Shown here: in pieces, positions 54,701 through 59,863 of the stretch
Position numbering within the stretch: the stretch's first letter is position 1
Layout of the letters: each line of letters starts with the position of its first letter
Notes under the pieces: model-generated
Told to the model about the DNA's origin: nothing
The model's database searches: none
Seen by the model: only the letters and a program-made list of their open reading frames with translations
Made by a program: the position numbers and the translations under genes
Source: Lachnospiraceae bacterium
Lineage (GTDB): Bacteria > Bacillota > Clostridia > Lachnospirales > Lachnospiraceae
Direction of reading: 5' to 3'
NCBI GenBank assembly: GCA_017449075.1
Contig: JAFSKG010000008.1
Span: 1-64,000, forward strand
Length of the DNA stretch: 64,000 nucleotides

Positions 54701-56122
54701 TTCTTGTAAATACACTATTCTTGTTGCATTTACTTTTATCTTATCCACTAAACCAAATATCTGTACTGGCAATTGGAACATTAAAGCTTCTTCTTCAACA
54801 GACTTTATTGTACCACCACCTGCACAATCTGTAATTATTAACTTATAATTACCTGTTGACTTAAATGTAAAGTTAGTTAGTGTATGACCATTGAGGCAAA
54901 GATATAAATCTCTCTGCAAATCAATTGCATAAAAAGCTGTTCCCTGATCTCTTGGTGCCGTATCATCATTTTGATTAAATGTGACATCTTCAGTAAGATA
55001 ATAATACTCAGGATGATCTACGGCAACTTGTCCTCCAGAACCATCGTCAACAAATCCAGCTATTATATCTATAAATTCACCATAGTGGTCATCAAATTCT
55101 AGTTTCTTATAATCAAGTCCATCATCTATTCCGTGGGCAGCGTACTCTGTATGCACACAATCACTTCCTGATGCTACGCCACATTCTTTGTGCACATGTT
55201 CACCACTCCAATCAGGATCACCAGGTGCACCAAATATTTTTTCTTCTGCAAGTTCTAAAACTGATACACTCGCAATCTTTTTCAATGATATAATCTCTGA
55301 TGTTGATGCAACTTCTACATCCTCTTGAACTCCTTGTTCACTTGCCTCTATCTTTTCTTCCTCTATTACTTCATCAGCTTCACTACTTGAAGCTACAGTA
55401 GTTTCTTCATTTACTGTTTCTGTAACTTGAGTTTCTTCACTTTTATTTTCAATATTTTCTTCTGAACTTTCCTTTTTGCTTTCTTCACTACTTTCTTCTA
55501 AACTTTCGTTTATACTTTCTTCCTTGTCCTCTTTCTTCTCTTCTTCATCTTCTGTTATCTCTTCTTCAGATTCTTGTTTTTCTTCCTCAGACTCTTGTTT
55601 TTCCTCTTCAGACTCTTGTTTTTCTTCTTCAGTTGCTTCATCATCTACATTTTCTTTGTCAACATTTTCTTCTGCGTTCTCTTTTGCATCTTCCTCTGGT
55701 TCTTCCTCGTACTTTACTCTATCATCATTTGATTTTTCATCATCTTCATCTATATCATCTTTTTTATCAATATTTTCTTTTTCTAATTTCTCTTCTCTAT
55801 CCTGATCAATTTCCTCACTATCGCCTTTTTTACTATCGTCTTTTTCACTATCATCTTTTTCACTATCATCATCCACATTCTCATTATCAAATATTTCGTC
55901 ATCAAAGCTATCGCTATCATTAAGCAGATAAGTTCTTGACTCATAATAGAATTCTTCATAATATCTTGTAGATATGTCTTCAGGTTGTTCCATACCTTCA
56001 AGAGTCTTACTCATTACTTTGCTAAATGACACAGCAAAAGTTTGTGTCCCTGCATTTACAAATATCATTGACACAATAAGCAGTAACGCTACTACCTTTC
56101 TATTATTTAATATAAAGCGCAT
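42758..56122 (-). CDS. Giant secreted surface protein with eight tandem modules (about 4,454 aa)
   Basis: I start at 56122 (MRFILNNRK) because AAGGAGG lies just upstream. An ATG 15 bases earlier has no such site. A signal peptide (cleavage near TFA-VS) is followed by a Tyr-rich segment (TRYYEEFYYES) and an Asp/Glu/Lys/Ser-rich stalk to about residue 305. The core is eight modules of about 476-522 aa, headed at residues near 309, 831, 1318, 1811, 2300, 2784, 3275 and 3751. Each has HxHxxCG...CxH, a YLxxDI strand, a (V/L)YLCLNG or ICLxG cap, an ITNC motif, beta-helix rungs, and a NNxxY / TAGxKFN / KWTSxEVDD ending in most copies. One InlB-like unit near 43,500-43,300 precedes a choline-binding-like tail (GQWVYDNVNGKWMYYF, YFFRFDEKGHMVTGI, YYFNERGVLEG). 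No sortase signal is seen. A surface-layer or adhesin role is inferred. The lipoprotein gene follows directly. Confidence 0.93.
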   Translation of the reverse strand: MRFILNNRKVVALLLIVSMIFVNAGTQTFAVSFSKVMSKTLEGMEQPEDISTRYYEEFYYESRTYLLNDSDSFDDEIFDNENVDDDSEKDDSEKDDSKKGDSEEIDQDREEKLEKENIDKKDDIDEDDEKSNDDRVKYEEEPEEDAKENAEENVDKENVDDEATEEEKQESEEEKQESEEEKQESEEEITEDEEEKKEDKEESINESLEESSEESKKESSEENIENKSEETQVTETVNEETTVASSSEADEVIEEEKIEASEQGVQEDVEVASTSEIISLKKIASVSVLELAEEKIFGAPGDPDWSGEHVHKECGVASGSDCVHTEYAAHGIDDGLDYKKLEFDDHYGEFIDIIAGFVDDGSGGQVAVDHPEYYYLTEDVTFNQNDDTAPRDQGTAFYAIDLQRDLYLCLNGHTLTNFTFKSTGNYKLIITDCAGGGTIKSVEEEALMFQLPVQIFGLVDKIKVNATRIVYLQEAVRALNTTFYNVVFDGTDCPSFDYSDDAQDQMIRLYYNNTSLNLKFENCDIANWGKVTGSSDVNSTGNMLLRFYTTGTVTFNNVNVYNNVGLRQNLLYVDNSTKITFKGRNEFYNNVIDGTNTGNPSIFNFIGSSVVRVQGEGLYIHDNKSLKTNAPGVFFHMDASGSFQVDEGATLAVDNNKVVKLQSSNNTVIFNVNKTFNCYGNLSITNNKVINCGESTTGTYIAAVRIFNNKQIKLGDGVVTINGNKSYKDDEVTAVEDGIYRNHHMTEVYADTKDINCLFEMISGKKFNSANRIEGIGFPNGQVGKIMKWTSAEVDDLSIVSTVFKADNFYFPDYEVGVVSDYAKPVHNQTHRHKICGVAEGVACTHTAEIATHNEVVGYSGIRSEFTAANSIALLKGLATTDAEERLYLTEDIICDTVTNISLNRTVYLCLNGHSIKNIYFNTGNKNNVKLYITNCGAPAEFSSDNVLGHMFNCWVQAFGVNRNIKVKSMRGYIASYAVYNGSAFYSVEFDGTDAPSQDAIVFSVNVDNVTITLYDVVINNYNVVGGNSGSNVCYFNKKSTINIRDLKVHDNAGFQSIVNIGNDSGGTTVNFNGVNEIYNNKSDNHNGNNKRMIDINYGIVSVNGTLDIHDNYASGNQIILLFAGNNTFTVNEGATFKLNNNILENEKKNMHIIDLNDNANDKVNILGNMEVIGNKVYNCNVATTGERIVALYKGDKATLTLGSGKITVKDNAAYSDEGVTPADDITYKGYHMYQVQSFLPEVGALFNMAAGKKFNPENRIEGISFRNGQTGNIIKWTSDEVDDPSIISTVFTADTFLANFTVGVSGDYAVLISDDNHKHKICGIASTATCTHTETAAHTDVANYTKLNDSLAFDTKVNMIAGLSASESPAYLFLENDLTSDALTTINLKRNVYICLNGYNMTNIRFTGDGKKIFITNCQDTKSVITEISSYEFVLRLNSEVYGKKVAGEYNLGINAYCVGLSYSSTSTEAKFYCVDVDGANVVGASGRSRFYLQNAGTIILEDVRIRDLNTASQVTFNHEGANGTLILKNIEMRNISYMNMGFIRVNGANRYLILKGYNKIHSNNITSNSGNSMEHMIHINNGKMTLEEGSTLEICDNVIPRHPNSNMFILSTYTASTGAIDARPGSTIYIHDNAMYKAIKDNGIIGLFKNNTEQNLLGNIRIENNKFYNCNSSNTGGDYIAGLSIANGVTTNIGTGSIIIKDNNAYSDEGVTPAGNTYYAHHVYGVMSGNADLIFTQTAGTKFNTNSRIENIGFKGAVTGKILKWTSDTVDVAELGKFSECFTADTYFVDDYVVKRKGDYVVVASFDEHEHKVCGVASNSVCLHTEIATHSEYFSYSKIDSAALSNVDNFIKIFTGTSDTSGELYVYLSGDITVTSVKAINPTRPVNLCLNGHMMSGFRFIGSNKVTITNCKPEMGTFKEILDTNICFQANTYLFGINKNLKINTSRIMDIGGGYATTNTEAMFYGTIFDGTGMNTGSASSNSKFFFDKNNATAIFENCTFTNFRKQGRMFWFSGGNSASRAVFKNVDVINNSNTDYQFFTSRAGMNFSFKGRNNFLNNSMNSQSDSYRVFEFTNTAATINIEDEGLYIDNTATSGNKYSVMFFSNGKLTVAERATLSITNNIIATKMNNGVNYMCEFQGSNTVIKGNLEITGNKIRNCGTNNTSYIAALRLYNPITIGSGKIVVENNRAYKDSATLADDTAYPAQHMYQVLAQPSTNAIFNMADGAKLNPESKLNGIAIYSADSRGKILEWNDTTYTDEGDHTNVFIPDPFLNEYIGECVEDGYARLEYRDIPEERHIHMACGRVHGVASCSHTEAAEHTENLEYHKIGANVLKYRFTDLMAAADGGKPMYFCLDKNLSGSDTQITLNNDLYICLSGFSMTGYRFYSTNGSTVHITNCKHTVSKLENTTANNTMLFRISTQIYGIDKNIAVKSGSLIAHEAKDVALYDVLFDNAGRTSHTGTTIMHTSVAGASFNFEKCKFVNFETGMEMIKTSANNVTVVLKNTEFEKCNNMHYRFFQLYYNTSSRNRIIFKGENSIHDCISTTDLASSGAAFHFGYSDVIVEEGASFKYYNNQLKTGNRNCIMWFDRSNFTIEKNASFEVYDNLAYQCKVNNEFTAVLCISETSNTINAHGNLKVSGNKIANCTYTTGTYLAAVDLRGGVINIGTGSVIIKDNTSGSNEDGTGEVDDTVRCQHMFNLYAANTNNIFVIKDGLKINPSSRIDATFYDTKDGRIVKWDDTVTDDLNAYKYMFTTDTYGDEEGMEVLLKDGYVVVASRDNEHWHKICGVATDSTCTHTLAAAHTDYHQYTRIHKATTETEFINLIQGASATEEPKYLFLKSNFTITGGKAIELKRNVYLCLNGYSITNAKFTGNGKKIYICNCKEGVVSTIASNQDTNIFARTGIEVYGINKNITISSGRVIDVTDTYNNPTPVFYDINMTGKDSPNPTSNVFEFVKAGANISFEKVNMDNYKSGNKFFNAQANNINLYLKDVSIRNVAGIKDRFWMTWLNASTRNYWHFYGNVTIDNVNITPSADINFLDWSGGTFYIYDKATLSFINCKTTRTIQFLRLGRNGKLNINEGGALIIDNNTLNYVNNQSKAILALTNDSGTELNALGNLQITNNKYVNCAAIAAGGNPTGLRIFSTGKTMKVGSGWMKIYGNKAYKDSSATEPIDDIANPLHHFFEVYSENKNVPIVQQAGTKFNAAESRVENFAFSTVDYTGKIMKWTSNEVDDSYIGRFKDVFKPDAYWDDELETMEGEGYGIIKYGEPKHRHKLCGVSTTSVCLHNNIVSHTEEMKYRKISNMYTSKAEVKSLLQTGGAFVLTYDLDTKSLTGTGNQYVEVTPATDLYICLNGHSLNGFIFLGGANRNVYITNCKTTTATLSNDINAWAMFKNLSGEIYGINKNILVKQDKLAYISGADNQNIRLYSSTYTIGTGEAHTDPYIYLFRTSNQTSFIEDCDFSGMKSSYLLKNETARNYVFKNNTYSDMTLGKGFMDFDGGATNTKFIGINKIEKIKYANSASSYFIRFASYAANDVKIDGDFSITNSESFLNTNHFMDIAGGHFGIEEGASVEITNNTLYNTAIAGRALLYIGSNAHMYLHGSLNISENKFMGTRKSHSDVGLWYANKTEPIEISSRSIVIKNNSTSNAKANVRNLYSYYGGSGAGDGVFVQKAGTLFDAKNSRIDSVAINSEDYTGVVYPYWERAKVKDFDDVYFSEIFKADTYGARKGLLTIRDGLEIIITFGDHFHKLCGTLATESCTHTSTTNHGIGVTPDIMHTYTALRWTDMDNLREKLSLGGDYFLIRKIKFDTPTVIDLQEDLYLCLTGLYIENAIFTSSAGKKAYFTTCIEQIEESEEEEEEEPEYDGSGHAVTPTGGTGSKRNDRHEVAFVATASSAGALFNCGVELYSPYNILKVYANKLYESSGGNGTSIFSGVIFQNDYKTASGGNYIEINGEEELLFDSVEISTMSNVESIVKADNSTLTLTGDTNIFGNELVKFFDVKSIDQKSGSVKLYENLIRREAGEQNLINVTGESHLLGLFEAIDNKIISADDSNNSGLIAIFNIASPGFIHLGNSKLYMDGNTVYSDDGNTLTDLEANQCHYLYGFYSNSFDGMFIQDPSTRIDSTSKVTVSFASPDYHGIVMKSWQSGDIYDSVFKADHNIDGDTGFDRVRMNIALEGSNVILDDRIRIYFKEGKLENKKEGYSNISITHIVKWGEPYQLERVFTWGSRELTSYVDERGVRYRLGMYPKGLILDRGSITLTAQWYKENSKHEIIYTDTKKDEVTIKRDAVIVGGQWVYDNVNGKWMYYFNSYVTNNVIDNLFPNGDSGIHVGTSLTDSRRYLKNGIYQIYYNGQAYFFRFDEKGHMVTGISEANGNQYYFNERGVLEGTMQLNPIVLGSKKIVFDVYGRAVREINEKTGEVTILKSTYQKMVGMEDYYEPIPSLVGWR
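43550..55200 (-). repeat. Eight tandem beta-helix modules, about 1.43-1.57 kb each
   Basis: The first His codon of each header lies at 55198, 53632, 52171, 50692, 49225, 47773, 46300 and 44872. Intervals are 1566, 1461, 1479, 1467, 1452, 1473 and 1428 bases, all multiples of three. Protein motifs recur in the same order in each unit, but DNA identity is limited, so the array is old or under diversifying pressure. The last unit is altered: it carries an acidic insert EESEEEEEEEPEYDG near 44,520-44,560. Confidence 0.88.
55561..55632 (-). repeat. Three 24-bp tandem repeats in the acidic stalk
   Basis: The stalk of the third giant repeats the octapeptide E-E-K-Q-E-S-E-E three times, encoded by nearly identical 24-base units. 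Unlike the diverged modules, these are recent enough to be nearly identical in DNA and could vary in number between strains. Confidence 0.85.
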
Positions 56123-56131
56123 GATGCCTCC

Positions 56132-56150
56132 TTCCATATTTATTATGGAA
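56132..56150 (-). promoter_or_regulatory. Hairpin touching the ribosome-binding site of the third giant gene
   Basis: TTCCATA and TATGGAA pair as a 7-bp stem around a five-base loop. The right arm runs directly into GGAGG of the ribosome site (reading GGAAGGAGG). Pairing could partly occlude initiation. It is small and AT-rich, so the effect is uncertain. Confidence 0.4.
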
Positions 56151-56269
56151 ACTAAATATTATAAATACCTAATTTTCAACATAAAAACTAAGTATGTAGA
56201 TTTAATTGCATACGAAAAAACGAGTTAATGAAAATTATAACATTAGCTCTTTCATATTATTTCATTTAA

Positions 56270-56298
56270 ATTCTAACACTAAAACAAGCCTTTTTCCA
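56270..56298 (-). promoter_or_regulatory. Candidate promoter of the third giant gene
   Basis: TGGAAA (56293-56298), 17-base spacer, TAGAAT (56270-56275). The spacer begins with AAGGCTTGTTTT, and GGCTTGTTTT is also in the spacer of giant copy 2, which suggests common descent. Both hexamers are one base off the versions in copies 1 and 2. An alternative is an extended -10 (TGTTATAAT) at 56234-56242 without a good -35. Confidence 0.5.
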
Positions 56299-56333
56299 CT
56301 ATTTTAATAATATTTTAAGACTTTTTTTAGGCA

Positions 56334-56356
56334 CAAAAAAAGCGCCAAATGGCGCT
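56334..56356 (-). terminator. Intrinsic terminator after dxr
   Basis: AGCGCC / GGCGCT forms a 6-bp stem with a four-base loop, followed on the minus strand by seven T residues. It closes the maf-to-dxr run and insulates the third giant gene. Confidence 0.9.
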
Positions 56357-56360
56357 ATTC

Positions 56361-56410
56361 ATAGGGGCGAACGCGATACTCGTAGGGGCGAATGCTTGCA
56401 GAGCCCCTAT
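56361..56410 (-). repeat. GC-rich interspersed element, copy A
   Basis: This 50-base element has perfect 8-base inverted ends (ATAGGGGC / GCCCCTAT) and two internal AGGGGCGAA units. The stop codon of dxr (56407-56409) lies within its end. It shares GTAGGGGCGAATGCTTGCAG with copy B. Confidence 0.8.
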
Positions 56411-57558
56411 ATGTTCTCTGCGAAAATCATTGTACTTTCTATATCTTTTACAGTGAATTTCTTTTTATTATTTTTTTTCTTTTCAAACTCCCCCATCCCC
56501 TTCTCTATAAAATCCGCAATATCAAGATACTTTATTTTTTTATCAAGAAACCTTCTTACCGCCACCTCATTAAGAGCATTATACACAGATGGCATGAGCC
56601 CACCTATTTTTATCGCTTTATAAGCAAGTGCAAGTCCTTTAAATGTTTTTAAATCAGGTGTGCCAATACTTATCTTATCAAGTTTAGTCCAGTCGATTTC
56701 TTTTTCATTTATAAACTTTCTATTCTCTTTGTAGAGTGCGTACTCTATCGGAATTCTCATTGATGGTACGCCAAGCTGCGCCTTCACTGCTCCATCAACA
56801 AATAGTACCATGCTATGAATTATAGACTCTCTTTGAACAACCACATCAATTTTATCGTAACTCATATTGAATAGATGATGTGCTTCCATAATTTCAAGAC
56901 CTTTATTTACAAGTGTTGAACTATCAATAGTTATTTTTTTTCCCATTGACCAATTTGGATGCTTTAGTGCATCTTCAACTTTTATATTTTTAAGTTCAGA
57001 TACTTTTTTTCCATAAAATGGTCCACCAGAAGCTGTGATTATAATTTTTTTCACAGCATTTTCTTTTTCGCCCTGTAGGCATTGCCATATAGCAGAGTGT
57101 TCACTATCTATAGGTCGTAAATCAACTTTATATTTTTTTACGAGTGGCATAATGATATCACCAGCGCAGACAAGAGATTCTTTATTGGCAAGGCAAACTA
57201 TTTTTTTTGCTTTCACTGCCTCTATAGTTGGTCTTATACCAATCATACCGACAACTGACACCACAACCATTGTAGCAGATTTTAGCGTTGCAAGTTTTAT
57301 AAGTCCATCCATCCCAATTAAAACTTTTACACTTAATTTGTTTTTTTTGCAGATGCTTTTAAATTCATTTGCAGCATCCTCATCATAAATTGCAACAAGT
57401 TTAACTTTTGTAAGTTTAACTTGCTCATATAATTTTTTCACATTACTCTTACAAGCAAGTGCAACTATATCTTTGTCTCCGACAGTTTTTATTACATCAA
57501 TTGCCTGCGTACCTATACTGCCAGTGGAACCAATTATAACAACCTTATCCTTTTTCAT
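56407..57558 (-). CDS. dxr: 1-deoxy-D-xylulose 5-phosphate reductoisomerase
   Basis: The enzyme converts DXP to 2-C-methyl-D-erythritol 4-phosphate with NADPH, the second step of the MEP isoprenoid pathway, in the cytoplasm. At 383 aa it is near the usual size. Visible motifs are the NADPH site IIGSTGSIGTQAIDV at the N-terminus, ANKESLVCAG, the metal and substrate region PIDSEHSAIWQCLQG, TASGGPF, and HPNWSMGKKITIDSST followed by NKGLEIMEAHHLF. I start at 57558 (MKKDKVV) because AGG lies six bases upstream. A longer frame to 57627 would read through repeat copy B and is not real coding. It is the last gene before the terminator and lies downstream of tatC across the repeat. Confidence 0.97.
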   Translation of the reverse strand: MKKDKVVIIGSTGSIGTQAIDVIKTVGDKDIVALACKSNVKKLYEQVKLTKVKLVAIYDEDAANEFKSICKKNKLSVKVLIGMDGLIKLATLKSATMVVVSVVGMIGIRPTIEAVKAKKIVCLANKESLVCAGDIIMPLVKKYKVDLRPIDSEHSAIWQCLQGEKENAVKKIIITASGGPFYGKKVSELKNIKVEDALKHPNWSMGKKITIDSSTLVNKGLEIMEAHHLFNMSYDKIDVVVQRESIIHSMVLFVDGAVKAQLGVPSMRIPIEYALYKENRKFINEKEIDWTKLDKISIGTPDLKTFKGLALAYKAIKIGGLMPSVYNALNEVAVRRFLDKKIKYLDIADFIEKGMGEFEKKKNNKKKFTVKDIESTMIFAENI

Positions 57559-57576
57559 TTTAACCTCACTTATTTT

Positions 57577-57623
57577 CGTAGGGGCGAATGCGATACCCGT
57601 AGGGGCGAATGCTTGCAGAGCCC
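57577..57623 (-). repeat. GC-rich interspersed element, copy B
   Basis: Two direct units of (C)GTAGGGGCGAATGC, then TTGCAGAGCCC. The element abuts the tatC stop codon with no gap and fills the space to the dxr ribosome site. It is nearly identical to copy A, which lies at the far end of dxr. Confidence 0.85.
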
Positions 57624-58337
57624 TCAATTCTTACCACTAAATTTGGCAACGATCACACCAACCTCATACAATAGATACAGCGGCACACTTAACATAATTT
57701 GCGACATTGCATCTGGCGGTGTTAAGATTGCCGATACTGTTACTATAAAAAGCAAAACATATTTCCTAAATGATTTTAAAGTTTCATAATTTACTATTCC
57801 ATGCACTGACAACATATATATAACTACTGGAAGTTCAAATGCAATTCCGAATGGCAACAAAAACGAAAATAAAAAATTGATATATCTTCCTATTGAAAAC
57901 ATTGGTTCTCCAACTCCATTTCCAATCACTATAAAAAAATCTAAAAGAAAATTATATATCACAAAATATGCAAATGATATTCCAGCAATAAATAACAGCA
58001 AGCATACAACAAATAGTATCTTAAACTTTTTAACCTCATTTCTATACAAAGCAGGTTTTATGAATCGCCACAAAAAGAACAATATAAATGGGCTAACAAT
58101 GATAGCCCCTATAATAATCGATAATTCTATTTTACACACAAATACTTCAGGCAAAGTAGTATATATTACATTTATGCCCCTACTGGCCAATGGCTTCTTT
58201 ATATATACCAATACTTTTTCTGTAAAAAACGCAAATGAAATAATGAATCCTATTGCAAGAAAAATAACTACTTTTATAATCAGTTTTCTTAAATCATTTA
58301 AATGTATTGCTAATGATTTACTCTCATCATTATTCAT
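57624..58337 (-). CDS. tatC: Twin-arginine translocase subunit TatC
   Basis: TatC is the six-helix membrane core that binds the twin-arginine signal peptide. The 237-aa protein shows the N-terminal HLNDLRK motif, the signal-binding region, FLFSFLLPFGIAFELPVV in the middle, and SAILTPPDAMSQ before the last helices, all typical. Its start codon overlaps the end of tatA by eight bases (ATGAATAA), so translation is probably coupled. It belongs with the TatB-like and TatA genes and the Tat-exported amidohydrolase directly upstream. Confidence 0.97.
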   Translation of the reverse strand: MNNDESKSLAIHLNDLRKLIIKVVIFLAIGFIISFAFFTEKVLVYIKKPLASRGINVIYTTLPEVFVCKIELSIIIGAIIVSPFILFFLWRFIKPALYRNEVKKFKILFVVCLLLFIAGISFAYFVIYNFLLDFFIVIGNGVGEPMFSIGRYINFLFSFLLPFGIAFELPVVIYMLSVHGIVNYETLKSFRKYVLLFIVTVSAILTPPDAMSQIMLSVPLYLLYEVGVIVAKFSGKN

Positions 58338-58512
58338 CTTTTACTTTCTCTTTATCATCACTTGAGTTATCACCACTTTTACCATGGACTTCATCTTTAA
58401 ACTCTCTCACACTTTTGCCAATAGCTTTACCGAGCCCTGATATTTTTGTACCGCCAAAAACTACTGCGGCTATAAGCAAAATAATTATTAACTCTTGAAC
58501 TCCTATGTGCAT
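58330..58512 (-). CDS. tatA: Twin-arginine translocase subunit TatA
   Basis: This is a 60-aa protein with one N-terminal membrane helix (VQELIIILLIAAVVFGG), the FGG hinge, and an amphipathic helix LGKAIGKSVREFKDEV, then a charged tail. This is the standard TatA plan. I choose the ATG at 58512 because GGGGG lies five bases upstream. A TTG four codons earlier has no such site. It overlaps tatC by eight bases. Confidence 0.93.
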   Translation of the reverse strand: MHIGVQELIIILLIAAVVFGGTKISGLGKAIGKSVREFKDEVHGKSGDNSSDDKEKVKDE

Positions 58513-58526
58513 ATTAACCCCCAATA

Positions 58527-58697
58527 TTAATCTTTATCTATTTCTAAATCCATTTCTTTTTTTACATCTTTAATTGCAGTTTTGTATTTGTTCATAGCCT
58601 TACCAAGTGCTTTTCCAATTTTTGGTAAGTTATCTGGTCCCACAAAAACAAAGGCAACTATCAAAATTATTATTATTTCACCAATTCCTATACTCAT
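58527..58697 (-). CDS. Small TatA/TatB-like subunit (56 aa)
   Basis: Translation gives MSIGIGEIIIILIVAFVFVG, then PDNLPKIGKALGKAMNKYKTA and a charged end EMDLEIDKD. The hinge reads VGPDNLP, like the GPxxLP of TatB, and not FGG as in the neighbouring TatA, so it may be a TatB-like partner. The start lies three bases after the stop codon of the amidohydrolase (TAG TAT ATG) and has no strong ribosome site of its own, suggesting translational coupling. It is easily missed because of its size. Most Firmicutes have only TatA and TatC, so a second small subunit is notable; it could also be a second TatA. Confidence 0.9.
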   Translation of the reverse strand: MSIGIGEIIIILIVAFVFVGPDNLPKIGKALGKAMNKYKTAIKDVKKEMDLEIDKD

Positions 58698-58700
58698 ATA

Positions 58701-59837
58701 CTAATATGTTTTCACTAAAGAAAGAACATTATTTTTGCAGATGTTCTCTGCTGTTTTTGTTTTCAATTTATCAAGCAGCTGATAATATTTTACAACCTCG
58801 GCAGGGTATGTGTCAAAATGTCCTACCTTGTCTGTTCCTAATAGAAATCTATCAGGATGCTTCTCTATAAGTTTTACCCAGTCATCTAAACTATCGCCAT
58901 CATAAAAGTTATTTGGGAATTTATCAAGGAAATAGTAATCATATACTACCCAAGAAATGTCTATCCATAAATTATTATTTTTTTGTAATAACTCATCTGC
59001 TATTTTTGTAAGATTTTTAACTTCAACTCTTCTTGAGATACCTACGTGAGCCCATATGATTTTACATTTTCTATTGTGAGCAAGCGCTCTCTTTAATTCA
59101 TCAAGATATAAAATCTTATCTGTGCTTTGACCAGTTATATTATGATGAAGAAGAACTGGTAATCCTTTAGCTGCTGCCACATCATATATTCCTCTAAAAC
59201 CATCTCCATCCGCATGTGGTGGCTCACCATATGTTAATGCAGTAAGGTCGTCATGGCGACTCATAAGTTCTCCAACGCCGCACCAAAACTTTGGATGAAT
59301 ATTTAATATTTGTTCTAAGTGGTCAGCTGCAAACCTATCATTTCCATTGAAGCCGCAGCAGAATGGGAAAAATCTTTCTCTTATCGAGTTATTTGATGCA
59401 AGCAATTCTTCTGCAAGTATATAATCAGTTGCAGAATAATAATAGCATCTACTGTCATTACTAAGATAATATGAAGGGGCTTCCGGCATACTGCTATCCC
59501 ACTGTTTTGCGATGCCCATGCCAAATATCACTGACTTTGACACGCCAGACATATCCATCGCTTTACAGAGCGTGGGAAATCCATCTGACTTTTCAAGAAA
59601 ATCTAAATAATGCAAATGACTATCTATAATATCGTATTTGATTTTTTCTTTTGGTGCTACTATGTCAACTTTTTTATTAGTAGCCCGACTTTCACCAACC
59701 AAATGGTTCTTATATGCCGAATCACTATTATCCTCTGCAAATACTTTTGCAGTTTCAATTGGCATATTACTTGCTGCAACTAAACCAAGGGTGGATGCTG
59801 CAGCCATTTTTAAAAATTCTCTCCTGGTCATTTTCAT
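58701..59837 (-). CDS. Tat-exported amidohydrolase (Amidohydro_2-like)
   Basis: The 378-aa protein begins with a strong twin-arginine signal (TRREFLK at residues 4-10, then a hydrophobic AAASTLGLVAA, cleavage near VFA-ED). The mature part has metal-binding marks of the amidohydrolase TIM barrel in order: DSHLH (H74, H76), GVGE (E190), LLHHN (H231/H232), WAHVG (H264) and LGTDK (D336). This fits the Amidohydro_2 family of hydrolases and decarboxylases; the substrate is unknown. The Tat route implies export of a folded protein with its metal loaded. It is immediately followed by three tat genes, so it is a likely dedicated substrate. Confidence 0.9.
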   Translation of the reverse strand: MKMTRREFLKMAAASTLGLVAASNMPIETAKVFAEDNSDSAYKNHLVGESRATNKKVDIVAPKEKIKYDIIDSHLHYLDFLEKSDGFPTLCKAMDMSGVSKSVIFGMGIAKQWDSSMPEAPSYYLSNDSRCYYYSATDYILAEELLASNNSIRERFFPFCCGFNGNDRFAADHLEQILNIHPKFWCGVGELMSRHDDLTALTYGEPPHADGDGFRGIYDVAAAKGLPVLLHHNITGQSTDKILYLDELKRALAHNRKCKIIWAHVGISRRVEVKNLTKIADELLQKNNNLWIDISWVVYDYYFLDKFPNNFYDGDSLDDWVKLIEKHPDRFLLGTDKVGHFDTYPAEVVKYYQLLDKLKTKTAENICKNNVLSLVKTY

Positions 59838-59863
59838 AATTATTTTTTCCTTTATAATATTTT

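Noticed and set aside
43550..55200. CRISPR array or other short regular DNA repeat
   Set aside because: The regular spacing is of about 1.5-kb protein modules with diverged DNA; no short identical repeats with spacers were seen.
56123..56137. Earlier ATG for the third giant gene
   Set aside because: It has no ribosome site upstream and contains the AAGGAGG that serves the next ATG.
57559..57627. Longer dxr start with extra N-terminal residues
   Set aside because: The extra part is a translation of repeat copy B; the real ribosome site is before 57558.
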